Both the position numbers and the translations under genes were made by a program. The notes below the pieces were generated by a model that did no database searches, was not told the DNA's origin, and worked only from the letters and a program-made list of their open reading frames with translations. DNA of 64,000 nucleotides from Rhodalgimonas zhirmunskyi (GTDB lineage Bacteria; Pseudomonadota; Alphaproteobacteria; Rhodobacterales; Rhodobacteraceae), in assembly GCA_030848925.1 (NCBI GenBank), contig JANFFA010000001.1:1450615-1514614 (forward strand), read 5' to 3'. This document shows positions 54,132 through 62,648 of this stretch, piece after piece; the first letter of the stretch is position 1; every line of letters begins with the position of its first letter.

Positions 54132-54614
54132 TTATTCTTCTTCCTCGTCGCCCGAGATGTATTTCGAGGCGTAGCGCTCTTCCCCGATCCGGTCGATCAG
54201 GCCCAGTTGCTGGTCAAGCCAGTTCGCATGGCCGACCTCTTCGATGGCGATTTCCTCGAACAGGGCCTTGGAGGCCAGATCGTCTGCCTCATATGCCTGT
54301 TTCGAGGCCTGAGTATAAAACTTCACGGCATCCTTTTCGTCGTCGAGGTCGGATTGGAACATATCGGTCAGGGATTTCGACACCTTCGGCGTATTGGCAA
54401 AAGCCATCTCGGGCTCCCCGCCCAGATCGAAGATCCGCTCGAGGAAGCGGTTGGAATGCCCGGTTTCCTCTTCGAATTCCTCGCGCATTTTCGCCGCCAG
54501 CTTATCAAGGCCCCAGTCATCTAGAACATGGGCATGCAACTGGTATTGATGCGCTGCGGTCAACTCCATCTGAAGGGCGGTGTTGAGGTTCTTGAGAACG
54601 GTATCGTTGGGCAT
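54132..54614 (-). CDS. Bacterioferritin-like iron storage protein lacking the haem methionine
   Basis: 160 residues. The ferroxidase ligands align: Glu17, Glu50, His53, Glu93, Glu126 and His129 of a bacterioferritin four-helix bundle. The haem-binding Met52 of E. coli Bfr is Thr51 here (EEETGHSNR), so haem binding between subunits is doubtful. Start at the second of two adjacent ATGs (54614) gives better spacing from the GGAGG site. It lies inside the ribosomal region, divergent from a 2OG oxygenase-like gene. Confidence 0.82.
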   Translation of the reverse strand: MPNDTVLKNLNTALQMELTAAHQYQLHAHVLDDWGLDKLAAKMREEFEEETGHSNRFLERIFDLGGEPEMAFANTPKVSKSLTDMFQSDLDDEKDAVKFYTQASKQAYEADDLASKALFEEIAIEEVGHANWLDQQLGLIDRIGEERYASKYISGDEEEE

Positions 54615-54691
54615 CATGGCCTCCTTGCTTGGCGTGTCAGACTCATATGTGTCTTGGAACAAGCAGCTACCACCCCGGCAAGCGGGTTTCG

Positions 54692-54705
54692 TTGACTTCT
54701 GTCAA
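54692..54705. promoter_or_regulatory. Divergent -35 palindrome between bacterioferritin-like and oxygenase-like genes
   Basis: TTGACttctGTCAA reads as TTGACT on the plus strand and TTGACA on the minus strand, so one palindrome supplies -35-like elements in both directions between the two divergent genes. The -10 elements are weak. It might instead be a regulator site. Confidence 0.35.
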
Positions 54706-54759
54706 AACGTCACGCGCATACCCCTCGCCTGCGTTCTTGGATTTTGCTAGCAACTGGCC

Positions 54760-55386
54760 ATGGCACAGATCGATTCCCTCTTCGTCACCCGTCTTTACCG
54801 CGCCCGCCTAAGCGAGCACGGGCCCACCATCGACGCCGATGAGCTCGAAGCCTCGTGCTTCTCCATCGCCGAGGATGACGAGGCCGGGCAGGACTGGTGC
54901 GAGGAAAACGGCTATCCCGGCTATACCTCCTATGCCTCGCTCACCGACCTGCCGTGGCGCTTTCCGATCTTCGCGGATGTGGTCACGGCGCTTGATGCCC
55001 ATGTCGCGGCCTTCTGTGAGGATCTGGAATTCGACCTCGACGGGCGCAAACTGGTGCTCGAAGACCTCTGGATCAACATCCTGCCCGAGGGCGGGACGCA
55101 TTCATCGCACCTGCACCCCCATTCGGTGATCTCTGGAACGACCTACGTCAGCATGCCCGACGGTGCCTCGGCCCTCAAACTGGAAGACCCCCGCTCGGCC
55201 CGAATGATGGCCTCCCCCGCGCGCAAGAAAGACGCACGGGAAGAGCTTCGGACCTTCGTCTACGTCAAACCCGCCGTGGGCGACGTTCTGCTTTGGGAAA
55301 GCTGGCTGCGCCACGAGGTGCCCATGAACATGAGCGAAGACGAGCGGGTGAGCGTGAGTTTCAATTACAAATGGGCGAGCGAATAG
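54760..55386 (+). CDS. Putative 2-oxoglutarate-Fe(II) oxygenase (TIGR02466 family)
   Basis: 208-residue protein of the TIGR02466/2OG-FeII_Oxy_5 family. The conserved double-stranded beta-helix block EDLWINILPEGGTHSSHLHPHSVISGTTYV is followed by VGDVLLWESWLRHEVPMN and the RVSVSFNY strand. The HLHPH and RHEVP histidines could form the Fe(II) site. Substrate unknown. It is the only plus-strand gene within the ribosomal region apart from the phasin gene, and it converges with the sodium channel gene, 18 bases apart. Confidence 0.82.
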   Translation: MAQIDSLFVTRLYRARLSEHGPTIDADELEASCFSIAEDDEAGQDWCEENGYPGYTSYASLTDLPWRFPIFADVVTALDAHVAAFCEDLEFDLDGRKLVLEDLWINILPEGGTHSSHLHPHSVISGTTYVSMPDGASALKLEDPRSARMMASPARKKDAREELRTFVYVKPAVGDVLLWESWLRHEVPMNMSEDERVSVSFNYKWASE

Positions 55387-55404
55387 ACCCGACGCGCCCC
55401 AGCC

Positions 55405-56190
55405 CTAGGACCCATTGCCGCCTTCTGCTTTACGCTCCAAGAGCGCCTCAATCCGATCCAGCCGCGCGGTGATGTCGTCGCGGTAACTGTCGGTGGCGGC
55501 GTTTTCTTCCTCGTGATGCGCGTCCTGCATCGAGTTGACGATCAAACCCACCACAAGGTTCATCACTGCAAACGCCGTCGACAGGATGAACGGGATAAAG
55601 AAGAGCCACGCCATCGGGTGCGCCTCCATCACCGGGCGCACGATGCCCATGGACCAGCTTTCCAGCGTCATCACCTGAAACAACGTATAGAGTGACGCAC
55701 CTAACGTGCCGAACCACTCGGGAAAGGCCGGGCCATAGAGCCGGGTCGCGATTACCGCGCCGATATAGAAGATGATGCCGGTCAACAGAAAGACCGAAGC
55801 CATCCCCGGAAGCGCCATGATGAAGGCCTCGACCACGCGGCGCAGCGAGGGAACCACCGACACCACCCGCAACAGCCGCAGGATGCGCAACGCCCGAAGC
55901 ACAGACAGCCCCGCCCCCGCCGGGGTGAGCGAAATGCCGATGATCACGAAATCAAAAACGTTCCAACCATCGCGGAAAAACCGCGCCCTCTGGACATACA
56001 TCTTTGCCGCCAGTTCCAGAATGAAGATCGCAAGACAGAGCATATCCAGCGCAACGATCAGCCCGCCCATCCGCGCCATCACGCTGGACGAGGTTTCAAG
56101 CCCAAGGATCACAGCGTTGAACAGGATCACCGCCATGATGAAGTTGCGAGTGACGGATTTCGAAAGACTGTCGGAAAGATATGCGCGCAT
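55405..56190 (-). CDS. Bacterial voltage-gated sodium channel (NavBac type)
   Basis: 261-residue ion channel with six membrane helices in one subunit. The S4 voltage sensor has Arg99, Arg102, Arg105 and Arg108 at every third position. The pore filter TLESWSM at residues 175-181 matches NavBac sodium channels. A C-terminal coiled coil (about 226-255) forms the tetramer neck. S2 and S3 carry acidic residues (Glu59, Asp80) as in voltage-sensor counter-charges. The start at 56190 was taken at the first Met before helix S1. Marine roseobacters have such channels (for example NavSp). Confidence 0.9.
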   Translation of the reverse strand: MRAYLSDSLSKSVTRNFIMAVILFNAVILGLETSSSVMARMGGLIVALDMLCLAIFILELAAKMYVQRARFFRDGWNVFDFVIIGISLTPAGAGLSVLRALRILRLLRVVSVVPSLRRVVEAFIMALPGMASVFLLTGIIFYIGAVIATRLYGPAFPEWFGTLGASLYTLFQVMTLESWSMGIVRPVMEAHPMAWLFFIPFILSTAFAVMNLVVGLIVNSMQDAHHEEENAATDSYRDDITARLDRIEALLERKAEGGNGS

Positions 56191-56336
56191 TTTGCCCCCT
56201 GCTTCTGGGGCTTGATATGTGGGCGCGACCGCAGGGTGCAAGGGCAAGCATCTCAATGAGAATACAGGCAGAAGTTTTAATCGTTGCCCCCGCCTCTGAT
56301 GACCCCTTTTCGCGAACTTCGGCGCGGCGCCCAATT

Positions 56337-56367
56337 GAAAACCCCCGCGCGACGGCTCGCACGGGGG
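56337..56367 (-). terminator. Terminator after the peroxiredoxin gene (copy 1 of a repeated hairpin)
   Basis: CCCCCG...CGGGGG stem with inner GCGA/TCGC (56337-56367), preceded by GAAAA. Nearly the same sequence (differing mainly in the 4-base loop) occurs at 57202-57232. It lies downstream of the peroxiredoxin gene on the minus strand. Confidence 0.7.
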
Positions 56368-56397
56368 ATATTCTCGAACGGTTTACGTTTGCGGCGA

Positions 56398-56946
56398 TCA
56401 GGCCGCGACTTCTGCCTTGGCGTCCTGAAGGTATTTCTGAACGTTTTCCGGCGAGGAAACGCCATACGGGTCTTCGGGGTGGTTGTCGGCCAGGCCCGGC
56501 TCTTCGAACCATGCCTCGATCACCCCGTCGTTGATGATCGCAGCATAGCGCCACGACCGGGCACCAAAGCCGAGGTTATCCTTGGCCACCAGCATGCCCA
56601 TCTTGCGGGTGAATTCGCCGGACCCGTTGGGAATGACCTGCACATTCTGCAAACCTTGCGCTTCGGCCCATTTGTTCATCACGAAGCTGTCGTTCACCGA
56701 CATGCAATAGATCACGTCGATGCCTTGCGCCTGAAACTCCTCGAACCCCTTTTCGAAGCCCGGCAATTGATAGGTCGAGCAGGTCGGCGTGAATGCCCCG
56801 GGCAGCGAGAACAGGATCACGCGTTTGCCGGCAAAATAGTCAGCGGTGGTCTTGTCTTCCCAACGAAAGGGATTGGGGCCACCAACGGCCTCGTCGCGCA
56901 CACGGGTGTGGAAGGTCACGTCGGGCAACTTAACACCAGCTTTCAT
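56398..56946 (-). CDS. Peroxiredoxin (AhpC/TSA, Prx5-like)
   Basis: 182-residue thiol peroxidase. The peroxidatic Cys56 is in PGAFTPTCS, and an Arg lies in RSWRYAAIINDG. A further Cys occurs in YCMSVND. The sequence fits the Prx5/glutaredoxin-linked subgroup that reduces peroxides with glutathione or thioredoxin. The GAGGAG site and a TTGAAG-N17-TAACCG promoter-like site precede ATG 56946. It is inserted in the ribosomal region, ending at a hairpin similar to that after rplP. Confidence 0.9.
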   Translation of the reverse strand: MKAGVKLPDVTFHTRVRDEAVGGPNPFRWEDKTTADYFAGKRVILFSLPGAFTPTCSTYQLPGFEKGFEEFQAQGIDVIYCMSVNDSFVMNKWAEAQGLQNVQVIPNGSGEFTRKMGMLVAKDNLGFGARSWRYAAIINDGVIEAWFEEPGLADNHPEDPYGVSSPENVQKYLQDAKAEVAA

Positions 56947-56986
56947 ATCGGTATGCTCCTCTATGTCTGAAAACGATCGGCGAGCA

Positions 56987-57015
56987 CGGTTAGGGCGATT
57001 CCAATTCGGCTTCAA
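56987..57015 (-). promoter_or_regulatory. Promoter-like site for the peroxiredoxin gene
   Basis: Minus-strand TTGAAG (57015-57010), 17-base spacer, TAACCG (56992-56987), about 40 bases before the start codon. Confidence 0.45.
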
Positions 57016-57201
57016 GCGCTGCAGCGCAGCAAACCCAAGCGCCTGACAAGAAAGCTGCTTTTCCATGCAGTTTACGGTTTTCCGCCGTTCTCGCAGGCAG
57101 GGTTAGGTAGGGAACGTTCCTTTCAACAGCGCCTCGGATGCCCCCCGAAGTCCGCCCGCCCCACGCCCCCTGCCCCGGCGCATTTTACCCGCTGCAAAAG
57201 C

Positions 57202-57235
57202 GAAAACCCCCGCGCGATCTCTCGCACGGGGGCCA
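57202..57235 (-). terminator. Terminator after rplP (copy 2 of a repeated hairpin)
   Basis: CCCCCG...CGGGGG stem (57207-57212 with 57227-57232), inner GCGA/TCGC pairing, preceded by GAAAA. The A-rich side becomes the T tract on the minus strand. It is the near-twin of the hairpin at 56337-56367. Confidence 0.75.
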
Positions 57236-57318
57236 TTTTTTACCGGGGCGCGGCCCGGACAAAATCTGCGATTTTGCCTATACCGCTCGGGCCAGAAAAC
57301 GCTGTCGCGTTTTAGACC

Positions 57319-57732
57319 TTACCAGTCTTCGCGAACGACGACGCGGGTCTTGATCGGCAGTTTCATCGCTGCAAGGCGCAGGGCCTCACGGGCGATGTCT
57401 TCGCTGACACCGTCGATCTCGAACATCACGCGGCCGGGCTTGACCTTGCAGGCCCAATAATCGACCGAACCCTTACCTTTACCCATCCGAACTTCGGTGG
57501 GCTTCGAGGTCACAGGGGTGTCCGGGAAGATGCGGATCCAGACGCGACCCTGACGCTTCATGTGACGCGTCATGGCACGACGGGCTGCCTCGATCTGGCG
57601 CGCGGTGACGCGCTCGGGCTGCGTGGCCTTGAGGCCGAACGAGCCGAAGTTCAGATCGGAACCGCCCTTGGCAAGGCCTTTGATCCGGCCTTTGTGCATC
57701 TTGCGGAATTTCGTGCGCTTTGGCTGAAGCAT
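57319..57732 (-). CDS. rplP: 50S ribosomal protein L16
   Basis: 137 residues. Starts [36 protein letters not shown] and has [26 protein letters not shown], which contacts tRNA in the A and P sites. It ends its transcription unit at a strong hairpin, unlike most bacteria where rpmC follows directly. Confidence 0.98.
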   Translation of the reverse strand: MLQPKRTKFRKMHKGRIKGLAKGGSDLNFGSFGLKATQPERVTARQIEAARRAMTRHMKRQGRVWIRIFPDTPVTSKPTEVRMGKGKGSVDYWACKVKPGRVMFEIDGVSEDIAREALRLAAMKLPIKTRVVVREDW

Positions 57733-57744
57733 GTCAGTCCCTCC

Positions 57745-58452
57745 TTAGCGACGGCCGCCGGCGCCACGCGGGGCCGGGCCATCCTGGATTTCCTGTGCCT
57801 TGCGGTCACGCGCCTGCGGATCGTGCTCCATGATCTCACCTTTGAAGATCCAGACCTTGATCCCGATGATGCCATAGGCGGTCATCGCTTCGGCATGTGC
57901 GTAATCGATATCCGCACGCAGGGTGTGAAGCGGCACGCGACCTTCGCGATACCACTCGGTGCGCGCGATCTCGGCGCCGCCAAGACGGCCAGCGACGTTC
58001 ACACGAATACCAAGGGCGCCCATGCGCATGGCGTTCTGAACGCCCCGCTTCATGGCACGACGGAACGAGACACGACGCTCAAGCTGCTGGGCGATATTCT
58101 CGGCCACCAGCGCGGCGTCAAGCTCGGGCTTGCGCACTTCGACGATATTGAGGTGCAACTCGCTGTCGGTCATCGCGGCCAGCTTCTTGCGGAGCACTTC
58201 GATGTCCGCGCCTTTCTTGCCGATGATGACGCCGGGGCGCGCGGTGTGGATCGTGACGCGGCACTTCTTGTGCGGACGCTCGATGATCACACGGGCCACG
58301 CCCGCCTGCTTGCACTCTTCCTTGATGAACTCGCGCATGGCGAGGTCTTCCAGAAGCATGTCACCATAGTCTTTGGTGTCTGCATACCAGCGGCTGTCCC
58401 AGGTGCGGTTGACCTGAAGGCGCATGCCAATCGGATTGACTTTGTTACCCAT
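57745..58452 (-). CDS. rpsC: 30S ribosomal protein S3
   Basis: 235 residues. N-terminal KH domain and C-terminal domain: [33 protein letters not shown] and [42 protein letters not shown]. It lines the mRNA entry tunnel. Overlaps rplV by one base (TAATG). Confidence 0.98.
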   Translation of the reverse strand: MGNKVNPIGMRLQVNRTWDSRWYADTKDYGDMLLEDLAMREFIKEECKQAGVARVIIERPHKKCRVTIHTARPGVIIGKKGADIEVLRKKLAAMTDSELHLNIVEVRKPELDAALVAENIAQQLERRVSFRRAMKRGVQNAMRMGALGIRVNVAGRLGGAEIARTEWYREGRVPLHTLRADIDYAHAEAMTAYGIIGIKVWIFKGEIMEHDPQARDRKAQEIQDGPAPRGAGGRR

Positions 58453-58832
58453 TAGGCTTGCTCCTCGATTTGACGCACCTTGATGGTGAGTTCCGAGAAC
58501 GGCTTGCGCAGCGCGCCAAAACGGCCACGTGCACGCGGACGACCGCGCTTCATCACAAGGTTCTTGCCCACATAGGCCTCGGCGACGACGAGTTCATCGA
58601 CATCGAGGTTGTGGTTGTTCTCGGCATTGGCGATGGCCGACTGAAGGCATTTCTTCACGTCGATCGCGATCCGCTTGTTCGAGAAGGTCAGGTCCGTGAG
58701 GGCCTTTTCCACCTTCTTGCCGCGGATCAGGGCGGCCACCAGGTTCAGTTTCTGCGGGCTGGTGCGAAGCATGCGAGTTTTCGCCATTGCTTCGTTTTCG
58801 GCCACGCGGCGGGGGTTCTTTGCCTTGCCCAT
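58452..58832 (-). CDS. rplV: 50S ribosomal protein L22
   Basis: 126 residues with the beta-hairpin that reaches the exit tunnel ([34 protein letters not shown]). The loop has the lineage-typical sequence; macrolide-resistance changes in this loop are not recognisable by eye. It follows rpsS by 3 bases. Confidence 0.98.
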   Translation of the reverse strand: MGKAKNPRRVAENEAMAKTRMLRTSPQKLNLVAALIRGKKVEKALTDLTFSNKRIAIDVKKCLQSAIANAENNHNLDVDELVVAEAYVGKNLVMKRGRPRARGRFGALRKPFSELTIKVRQIEEQA

Positions 58833-58835
58833 GGC

Positions 58836-59114
58836 TTACTTCCTCTTCGCTTTCTTGTCGGCCGCGTGCCCGTAGTAGGTACGGGTCGGCGAATATTCAC
58901 CGAACTTCTGACCAATCATATCTTCGGACACGTTGACCGGGATATGCTTGTGGCCATTGTAGACGCCAAACGTCAGACCCACGAACTGGGGCAGGATCGT
59001 CGAGCGACGCGACCAGATCTTGATGACTTCATTCTTACCCGACTCGCGCGACTTCTCGGCTTTTTTCAGCACGTAGGAGTCTACGAAGGGGCCTTTCCAT
59101 ACAGAGCGAGACAT
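58836..59114 (-). CDS. rpsS: 30S ribosomal protein S19
   Basis: 92 residues. Starts [83 protein letters not shown]. It lies in the 30S head, contacting S13. It follows rplB by 3 bases. Confidence 0.98.
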   Translation of the reverse strand: MSRSVWKGPFVDSYVLKKAEKSRESGKNEVIKIWSRRSTILPQFVGLTFGVYNGHKHIPVNVSEDMIGQKFGEYSPTRTYYGHAADKKAKRK

Positions 59115-59117
59115 GTC

Positions 59118-59960
59118 TTAGCGCCCTTTCTTCTTGGCGTGCCGCGAGCGGATGATCAGCTTCTGGCTTGCCTTGTTCTTGTTGCGGGTGCGCTTGCCCT
59201 TGGTGTCCTTGCCCCATGGGGTAACCGGAGTACGGCCACCGCTGGTCCGGCCTTCACCACCACCGTGGGGGTGATCGATCGGGTTCATGGCAACACCACG
59301 GACGCTCGGGCGCTTGCCCATGTGGCGTACGCGGCCGGCTTTACCAAGGTTCTGGTTCGAGTTGTCGGGGTTCGACACGGCACCGACGGTGGCCATGCAT
59401 TCCTGACGCACAAGACGCAGTTCACCCGAGCTCAGGCGGATCTGGGCGTAGCCACCATCACGACCGACGAACTGGGCATAGGTGCCCGCGGCGCGTGCGA
59501 TCTGGCCACCCTTGCCGGGCTTGAGCTCGATGTTGTGAATGATGGTACCGATCGGCATGCCCGAGAACGGCATCGCGTTGCCGGGCTTGATGTCGGCCTT
59601 GGCGCTGGCGACAACCTTGTCACCGACAGCCAGACGCTGCGGTGCGAGGATGTAGGCCTGCTCACCATCTTCATATTTGATCAGCGCGATGAAGGCGGTC
59701 CGGTTGGGATCGTATTCGATCCGCTCGACGGTGGCCGCGACGTCCATCTTGTTACGCTTGAAATCGACAATCCGGTAAAGACGCTTTGCGCCCCCGCCAC
59801 GACGGCGCGATGTAATACGTCCGGTGTTGTTCCGGCCACCCGATTTCGTCAGACCCTCGGTGAGGGATTTGACGGGGCGTCCTTTGTACAGCTCCGAACG
59901 GTCGATCAGCACCAGCCCGCGCTGGCCCGGCGTCGTCGGCTTATACGACTTAAGTGCCAT
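59118..59960 (-). CDS. rplB: 50S ribosomal protein L2
   Basis: 280 residues. Shows [32 protein letters not shown], the RNA-binding core and the C-terminal [38 protein letters not shown]. It is essential for peptidyl transfer and subunit association. It starts a new transcription unit, separated from rplW by an inserted cassette. Confidence 0.98.
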   Translation of the reverse strand: MALKSYKPTTPGQRGLVLIDRSELYKGRPVKSLTEGLTKSGGRNNTGRITSRRRGGGAKRLYRIVDFKRNKMDVAATVERIEYDPNRTAFIALIKYEDGEQAYILAPQRLAVGDKVVASAKADIKPGNAMPFSGMPIGTIIHNIELKPGKGGQIARAAGTYAQFVGRDGGYAQIRLSSGELRLVRQECMATVGAVSNPDNSNQNLGKAGRVRHMGKRPSVRGVAMNPIDHPHGGGEGRTSGGRTPVTPWGKDTKGKRTRNKNKASQKLIIRSRHAKKKGR

Positions 59961-60391
59961 GCTTTCTGTCTTCCGTTAGCAAGTGAGGCGGCGCGTAGGC
60001 CAACCTCTATGTGAAAGCCCCCCGTCCGTCTTGCCATGCAAGAGATCTGGGTGGCCGTTGGTATAGGCCCCCGAAGGTGCCCGGTTCATATGCCTTGCGG
60101 CAAAAGAACTTCCGCCCCGGACGAATCCAGAGCGGAAGAGATGGTGTCTCCTATAAAAGACGTGACCGGCGGTCAAGCGGTAACACCGAATAGTGCTGCT
60201 ATGTGGCCAATGCCGGGCCGCTCTCACGTTGTTAGCGCCGGATACGGGGGCCTCTATTTCAGCGGACAACCGCCTTCTTACCCGAGGCGTACGATCTGGA
60301 TCAACGCCCCGCTACGCGATTCATGCTATAAAGGAAACCTCTCCAAGCGCCCTTTGGTGCCCATGGAGAGCCATCAAAGAGGAGGAAACTC
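59961..60391. other. Intergenic region between rplB and the phasin-like gene
   Basis: 431 bases without a convincing gene, between two divergent genes. Toward rplB there is a promoter-like pair (60150-60176, minus strand). Toward the phasin gene there is TATAAA at 60327-60332 and a strong GAGGAGG site near 60380. The remainder has no stable RNA motif that I recognise. Confidence 0.6.
60150..60176 (-). promoter_or_regulatory. Promoter-like site for the rplB unit
   Basis: Minus-strand TTGACC (60176-60171) and TATAGG (60155-60150), with a short 15-base spacer, about 190 bases before rplB. Confidence 0.4.
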
Positions 60392-60742
60392 ATGCCAAAA
60401 GCAAACAAGAGTGAGACGGCTGGCATGCCCATGCCGGACATGACCCAAGCGATGTTGACAGCCAACCCCAAGCTTATCGAGACATGGCTTGAAATGATGA
60501 ATGATGGCGCGGCCTTCGTATCCGAGCGTCTTCAAAAGGATCACGAAACCCAGAAAGCCCTGCTCAACAGCACGACACCGGGCGAGTTGATGAAGGTGCA
60601 GGCCGACTTCTTCAAGGACGCGTTCGGACAGTACACGGAGCAAACCGTCCGCATGTTCGAAAAAATGCAGGAAGTGGCCAAGCAATCGATGGGGGACGCG
60701 GCGCATCTGCCCGCACGTAAATACGACGACGTGCCGCTGTAA
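60392..60742 (+). CDS. Phasin-family-like protein
   Basis: 116 residues, mostly amphipathic helix (MTQAMLTANPKLIETWLEMMNDGAAFVSERLQKDHETQKALLN), with the layout of phasins that coat polyhydroxyalkanoate granules. A strong ribosome binding site precedes it. Its neighbour, 10 bases away and convergent, is an enoyl-CoA hydratase. The phasin assignment is based on composition and helix pattern only. Confidence 0.6.
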   Translation: MPKANKSETAGMPMPDMTQAMLTANPKLIETWLEMMNDGAAFVSERLQKDHETQKALLNSTTPGELMKVQADFFKDAFGQYTEQTVRMFEKMQEVAKQSMGDAAHLPARKYDDVPL

Positions 60743-60752
60743 TCCCGGCGCG

Positions 60753-61541
60753 TCAACGACCAGAAAACGTCGGGTTCCGATTTTCGACGAACGCAGCGAT
60801 CCCTTCGGCGGCATCTTCGCTGTCGAAGGCGAGGGTGAACTGGTCATGGTCATGCGCTGTCGTCGCGTGTGCCAGCGCGTTGGCATAGCTGTTGATCCCC
60901 TGCTTGCACATGCGCAACGCCACTGGCGGCACATCACAGGCCCGCTCGGCCAGCGCGGTCGCTGTGGTTAGGGCCTCACCGGCGCGGGTGGCTTCGTCGA
61001 TCAATCCAAGGTCGACAGCCCGGCCCGCGCTCCACTTCTCGGCCAGAATGATCAGGCGCTTGGCGCGCGCCGGTCCGATCAGGTTGGTGATGCGCGGAAC
61101 AGACCCCCAAGACATGTTCAACCCACGCTCTACCTCGGGCACGTAGAACATCGAAGCCTCGCTCGCGACCCGCAGGTCGGTCGAGACCGCCAAGGCGACT
61201 CCGCCCCCAACGCACCATCCCTCGATTGCACAAATGGTGAACGCCGGGATGTCTTCCCACGCCCGACACATCCGCGCGCCCACCTGAAACGCCATGCGCC
61301 TTTCGGATAGCGACGCATCGCGCAGTTTTCCCAGCGCGGGATCTTTCAAATCGAATCCTAGGCAGAAGTTCTCGCCCACCCCGGTCAGCACGACGGCCGA
61401 GGTTTCATGATCGTCCTCGAACTGCCTTGCTGCCTCGGTCAACTCGCGCATCAAAGCAAGCGAAAGGGCATTCGCCGGGCCCGGCCTTTCAAAGTTGACA
61501 TAGGCAATCCGGCCTTCCCGCCTGATCTCGACATATTGCAT
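60753..61541 (-). CDS. Enoyl-CoA hydratase/isomerase family protein
   Basis: 262-residue crotonase-fold protein. The NFERPGPANALSLAL segment, the oxyanion loop GVGENFCLGFDLKDPA and the CAIEGWCVGGGVALAVSTDLRVA block are present. The second catalytic glutamate region reads FYVPEVERGLNMSWG. Substrate and direction cannot be fixed from sequence. Start 61541 has a good AGGAGG site. It lies in the ribosomal region between rplW and rplB. Confidence 0.88.
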   Translation of the reverse strand: MQYVEIRREGRIAYVNFERPGPANALSLALMRELTEAARQFEDDHETSAVVLTGVGENFCLGFDLKDPALGKLRDASLSERRMAFQVGARMCRAWEDIPAFTICAIEGWCVGGGVALAVSTDLRVASEASMFYVPEVERGLNMSWGSVPRITNLIGPARAKRLIILAEKWSAGRAVDLGLIDEATRAGEALTTATALAERACDVPPVALRMCKQGINSYANALAHATTAHDHDQFTLAFDSEDAAEGIAAFVENRNPTFSGR

Positions 61542-61667
61542 CGCTGTTCCTCCTGCTTTCTTCTCTGGACGATTGCCGATCGGGCAAACCGTGTCCACTG
61601 CTCGAACCGCACAGCCCGGTCCTCACGGAAGTCGAAACAGGACTGTAAAGCTGGCCCCCGAAACGCA

Positions 61668-61697
61668 AAAACCCCCACCAAACGGCAGGGGTCTTGC
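61668..61697 (-). terminator. Terminator after rplW
   Basis: On the minus strand CCCC-loop-GGGG stem (GACCCCTGCC... to GGTGGGGG) followed by TTTTT. It ends the tuf-rpsJ-rplC-rplD-rplW unit just before the inserted enoyl-CoA hydratase gene. Confidence 0.75.
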
Positions 61698-61737
61698 ATT
61701 CTTTTGACGGTGCGGCGCCAGAGGCGCCTGCCTTCGA

Positions 61738-62034
61738 TCAGAGACCAGTGGTCACGTCGATCGTGTTGCCCTCTTCGAGCGTCACGTAGGCTTTCTTCAC
61801 GTCTTTCCGCTTGCCCAGCTGGCCACGGAAACGCTTGGTCTTACCCTTGGTGATCGAGGTGTTCACAGCCTTGACCTTCACACCAAAGAGCGCCTCGACG
61901 GCTTCTTTGATCTGCGGCTTGGCGGCGTCCATCGCCACTTCGAAGACTACAGCGTTCTGTTCCGATGCCATCGTCGCCTTTTCGGTGATGATCGGCTTGC
62001 GGATCACGTCGTAATGTTTTGCTTCAGCACTCAT
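61738..62034 (-). CDS. rplW: 50S ribosomal protein L23
   Basis: 98 residues: [53 protein letters not shown] and a basic C-terminus. L23 sits at the exit tunnel and docks trigger factor and SRP. It is followed by a terminator rather than by rplB. Its ATG overlaps the rplD stop. Confidence 0.97.
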   Translation of the reverse strand: MSAEAKHYDVIRKPIITEKATMASEQNAVVFEVAMDAAKPQIKEAVEALFGVKVKAVNTSITKGKTKRFRGQLGKRKDVKKAYVTLEEGNTIDVTTGL

Positions 62035-62648
62035 TTCAGACGAGCCTCCAGAGCTTCGACACCCGCCTTCGTGAGCACCAGCGTGTCACGCTTGAGGATG
62101 TCATAGACGTTTGCGCCCATCGTCGGCAGGATATCCAGACCTTCGATGTTGCGGGCGGCCTGGGCGAAGCCCTCGTTGACCGAAGCGCCGTCGATGACGA
62201 GCGCACGCTTCCAGCCGAGGTTTTTCACCTGCTTGGCCAGGGCGCCGGTCTTGCCATCGGATTCGGCGGTGTCGATCACGACAAGAGCGCCTTCCTTGGC
62301 TTTGGCCGACAGGGCGTGCATCAGGCCCAGCTTGCGGAACTTCTTGGGCAGGTCGTGGCCGTGCGAACGCGGCGTCGGACCTTTGTAGATACCACCCTTG
62401 CGGAAGATCGGCGCGTTACGGTCACCGTGGCGTGCGCCGCCGGTGCCCTTCTGGCGATAGATCTTCTTGGTCGAGTAGCTGGTTTCCGAGCGGGTCTTGA
62501 CCTTGTGGGTGCCCTGCTGCGCGTTGTTACGCTGCCAGCGCACCACACGGTGCAGGATGTCGGCGCGCGGCTCGAGGCCAAACAGCGCCTCGTCCAGCTC
62601 GACCGACCCGGCTTTTTCGCCGTCCAGTTTGATCACGTCGAGTTTCAT
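62031..62648 (-). CDS. rplD: 50S ribosomal protein L4
   Basis: 205 residues: [42 protein letters not shown] and the extended loop that reaches the exit tunnel. In E. coli L4 also controls the S10 operon. Both junctions are ATGA overlaps. Confidence 0.97.
   Translation of the reverse strand: MKLDVIKLDGEKAGSVELDEALFGLEPRADILHRVVRWQRNNAQQGTHKVKTRSETSYSTKKIYRQKGTGGARHGDRNAPIFRKGGIYKGPTPRSHGHDLPKKFRKLGLMHALSAKAKEGALVVIDTAESDGKTGALAKQVKNLGWKRALVIDGASVNEGFAQAARNIEGLDILPTMGANVYDILKRDTLVLTKAGVEALEARLK

Larger units (their letters stand above)
56947..57318 (-). other. Intergenic region between peroxiredoxin and rplP
   Basis: 372 bases without a convincing gene. Its right part carries the rplP terminator hairpin (57202-57232); its left part carries the peroxiredoxin promoter-like site (56987-57015) and ribosome binding site. 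The middle is unremarkable GC-rich sequence. Confidence 0.7.

Noticed and set aside
58458..60014. 518-codon plus-strand frame opposite rplV, rpsS and rplB
   Set aside because: Covers several ribosomal genes in antisense; no conserved domain.
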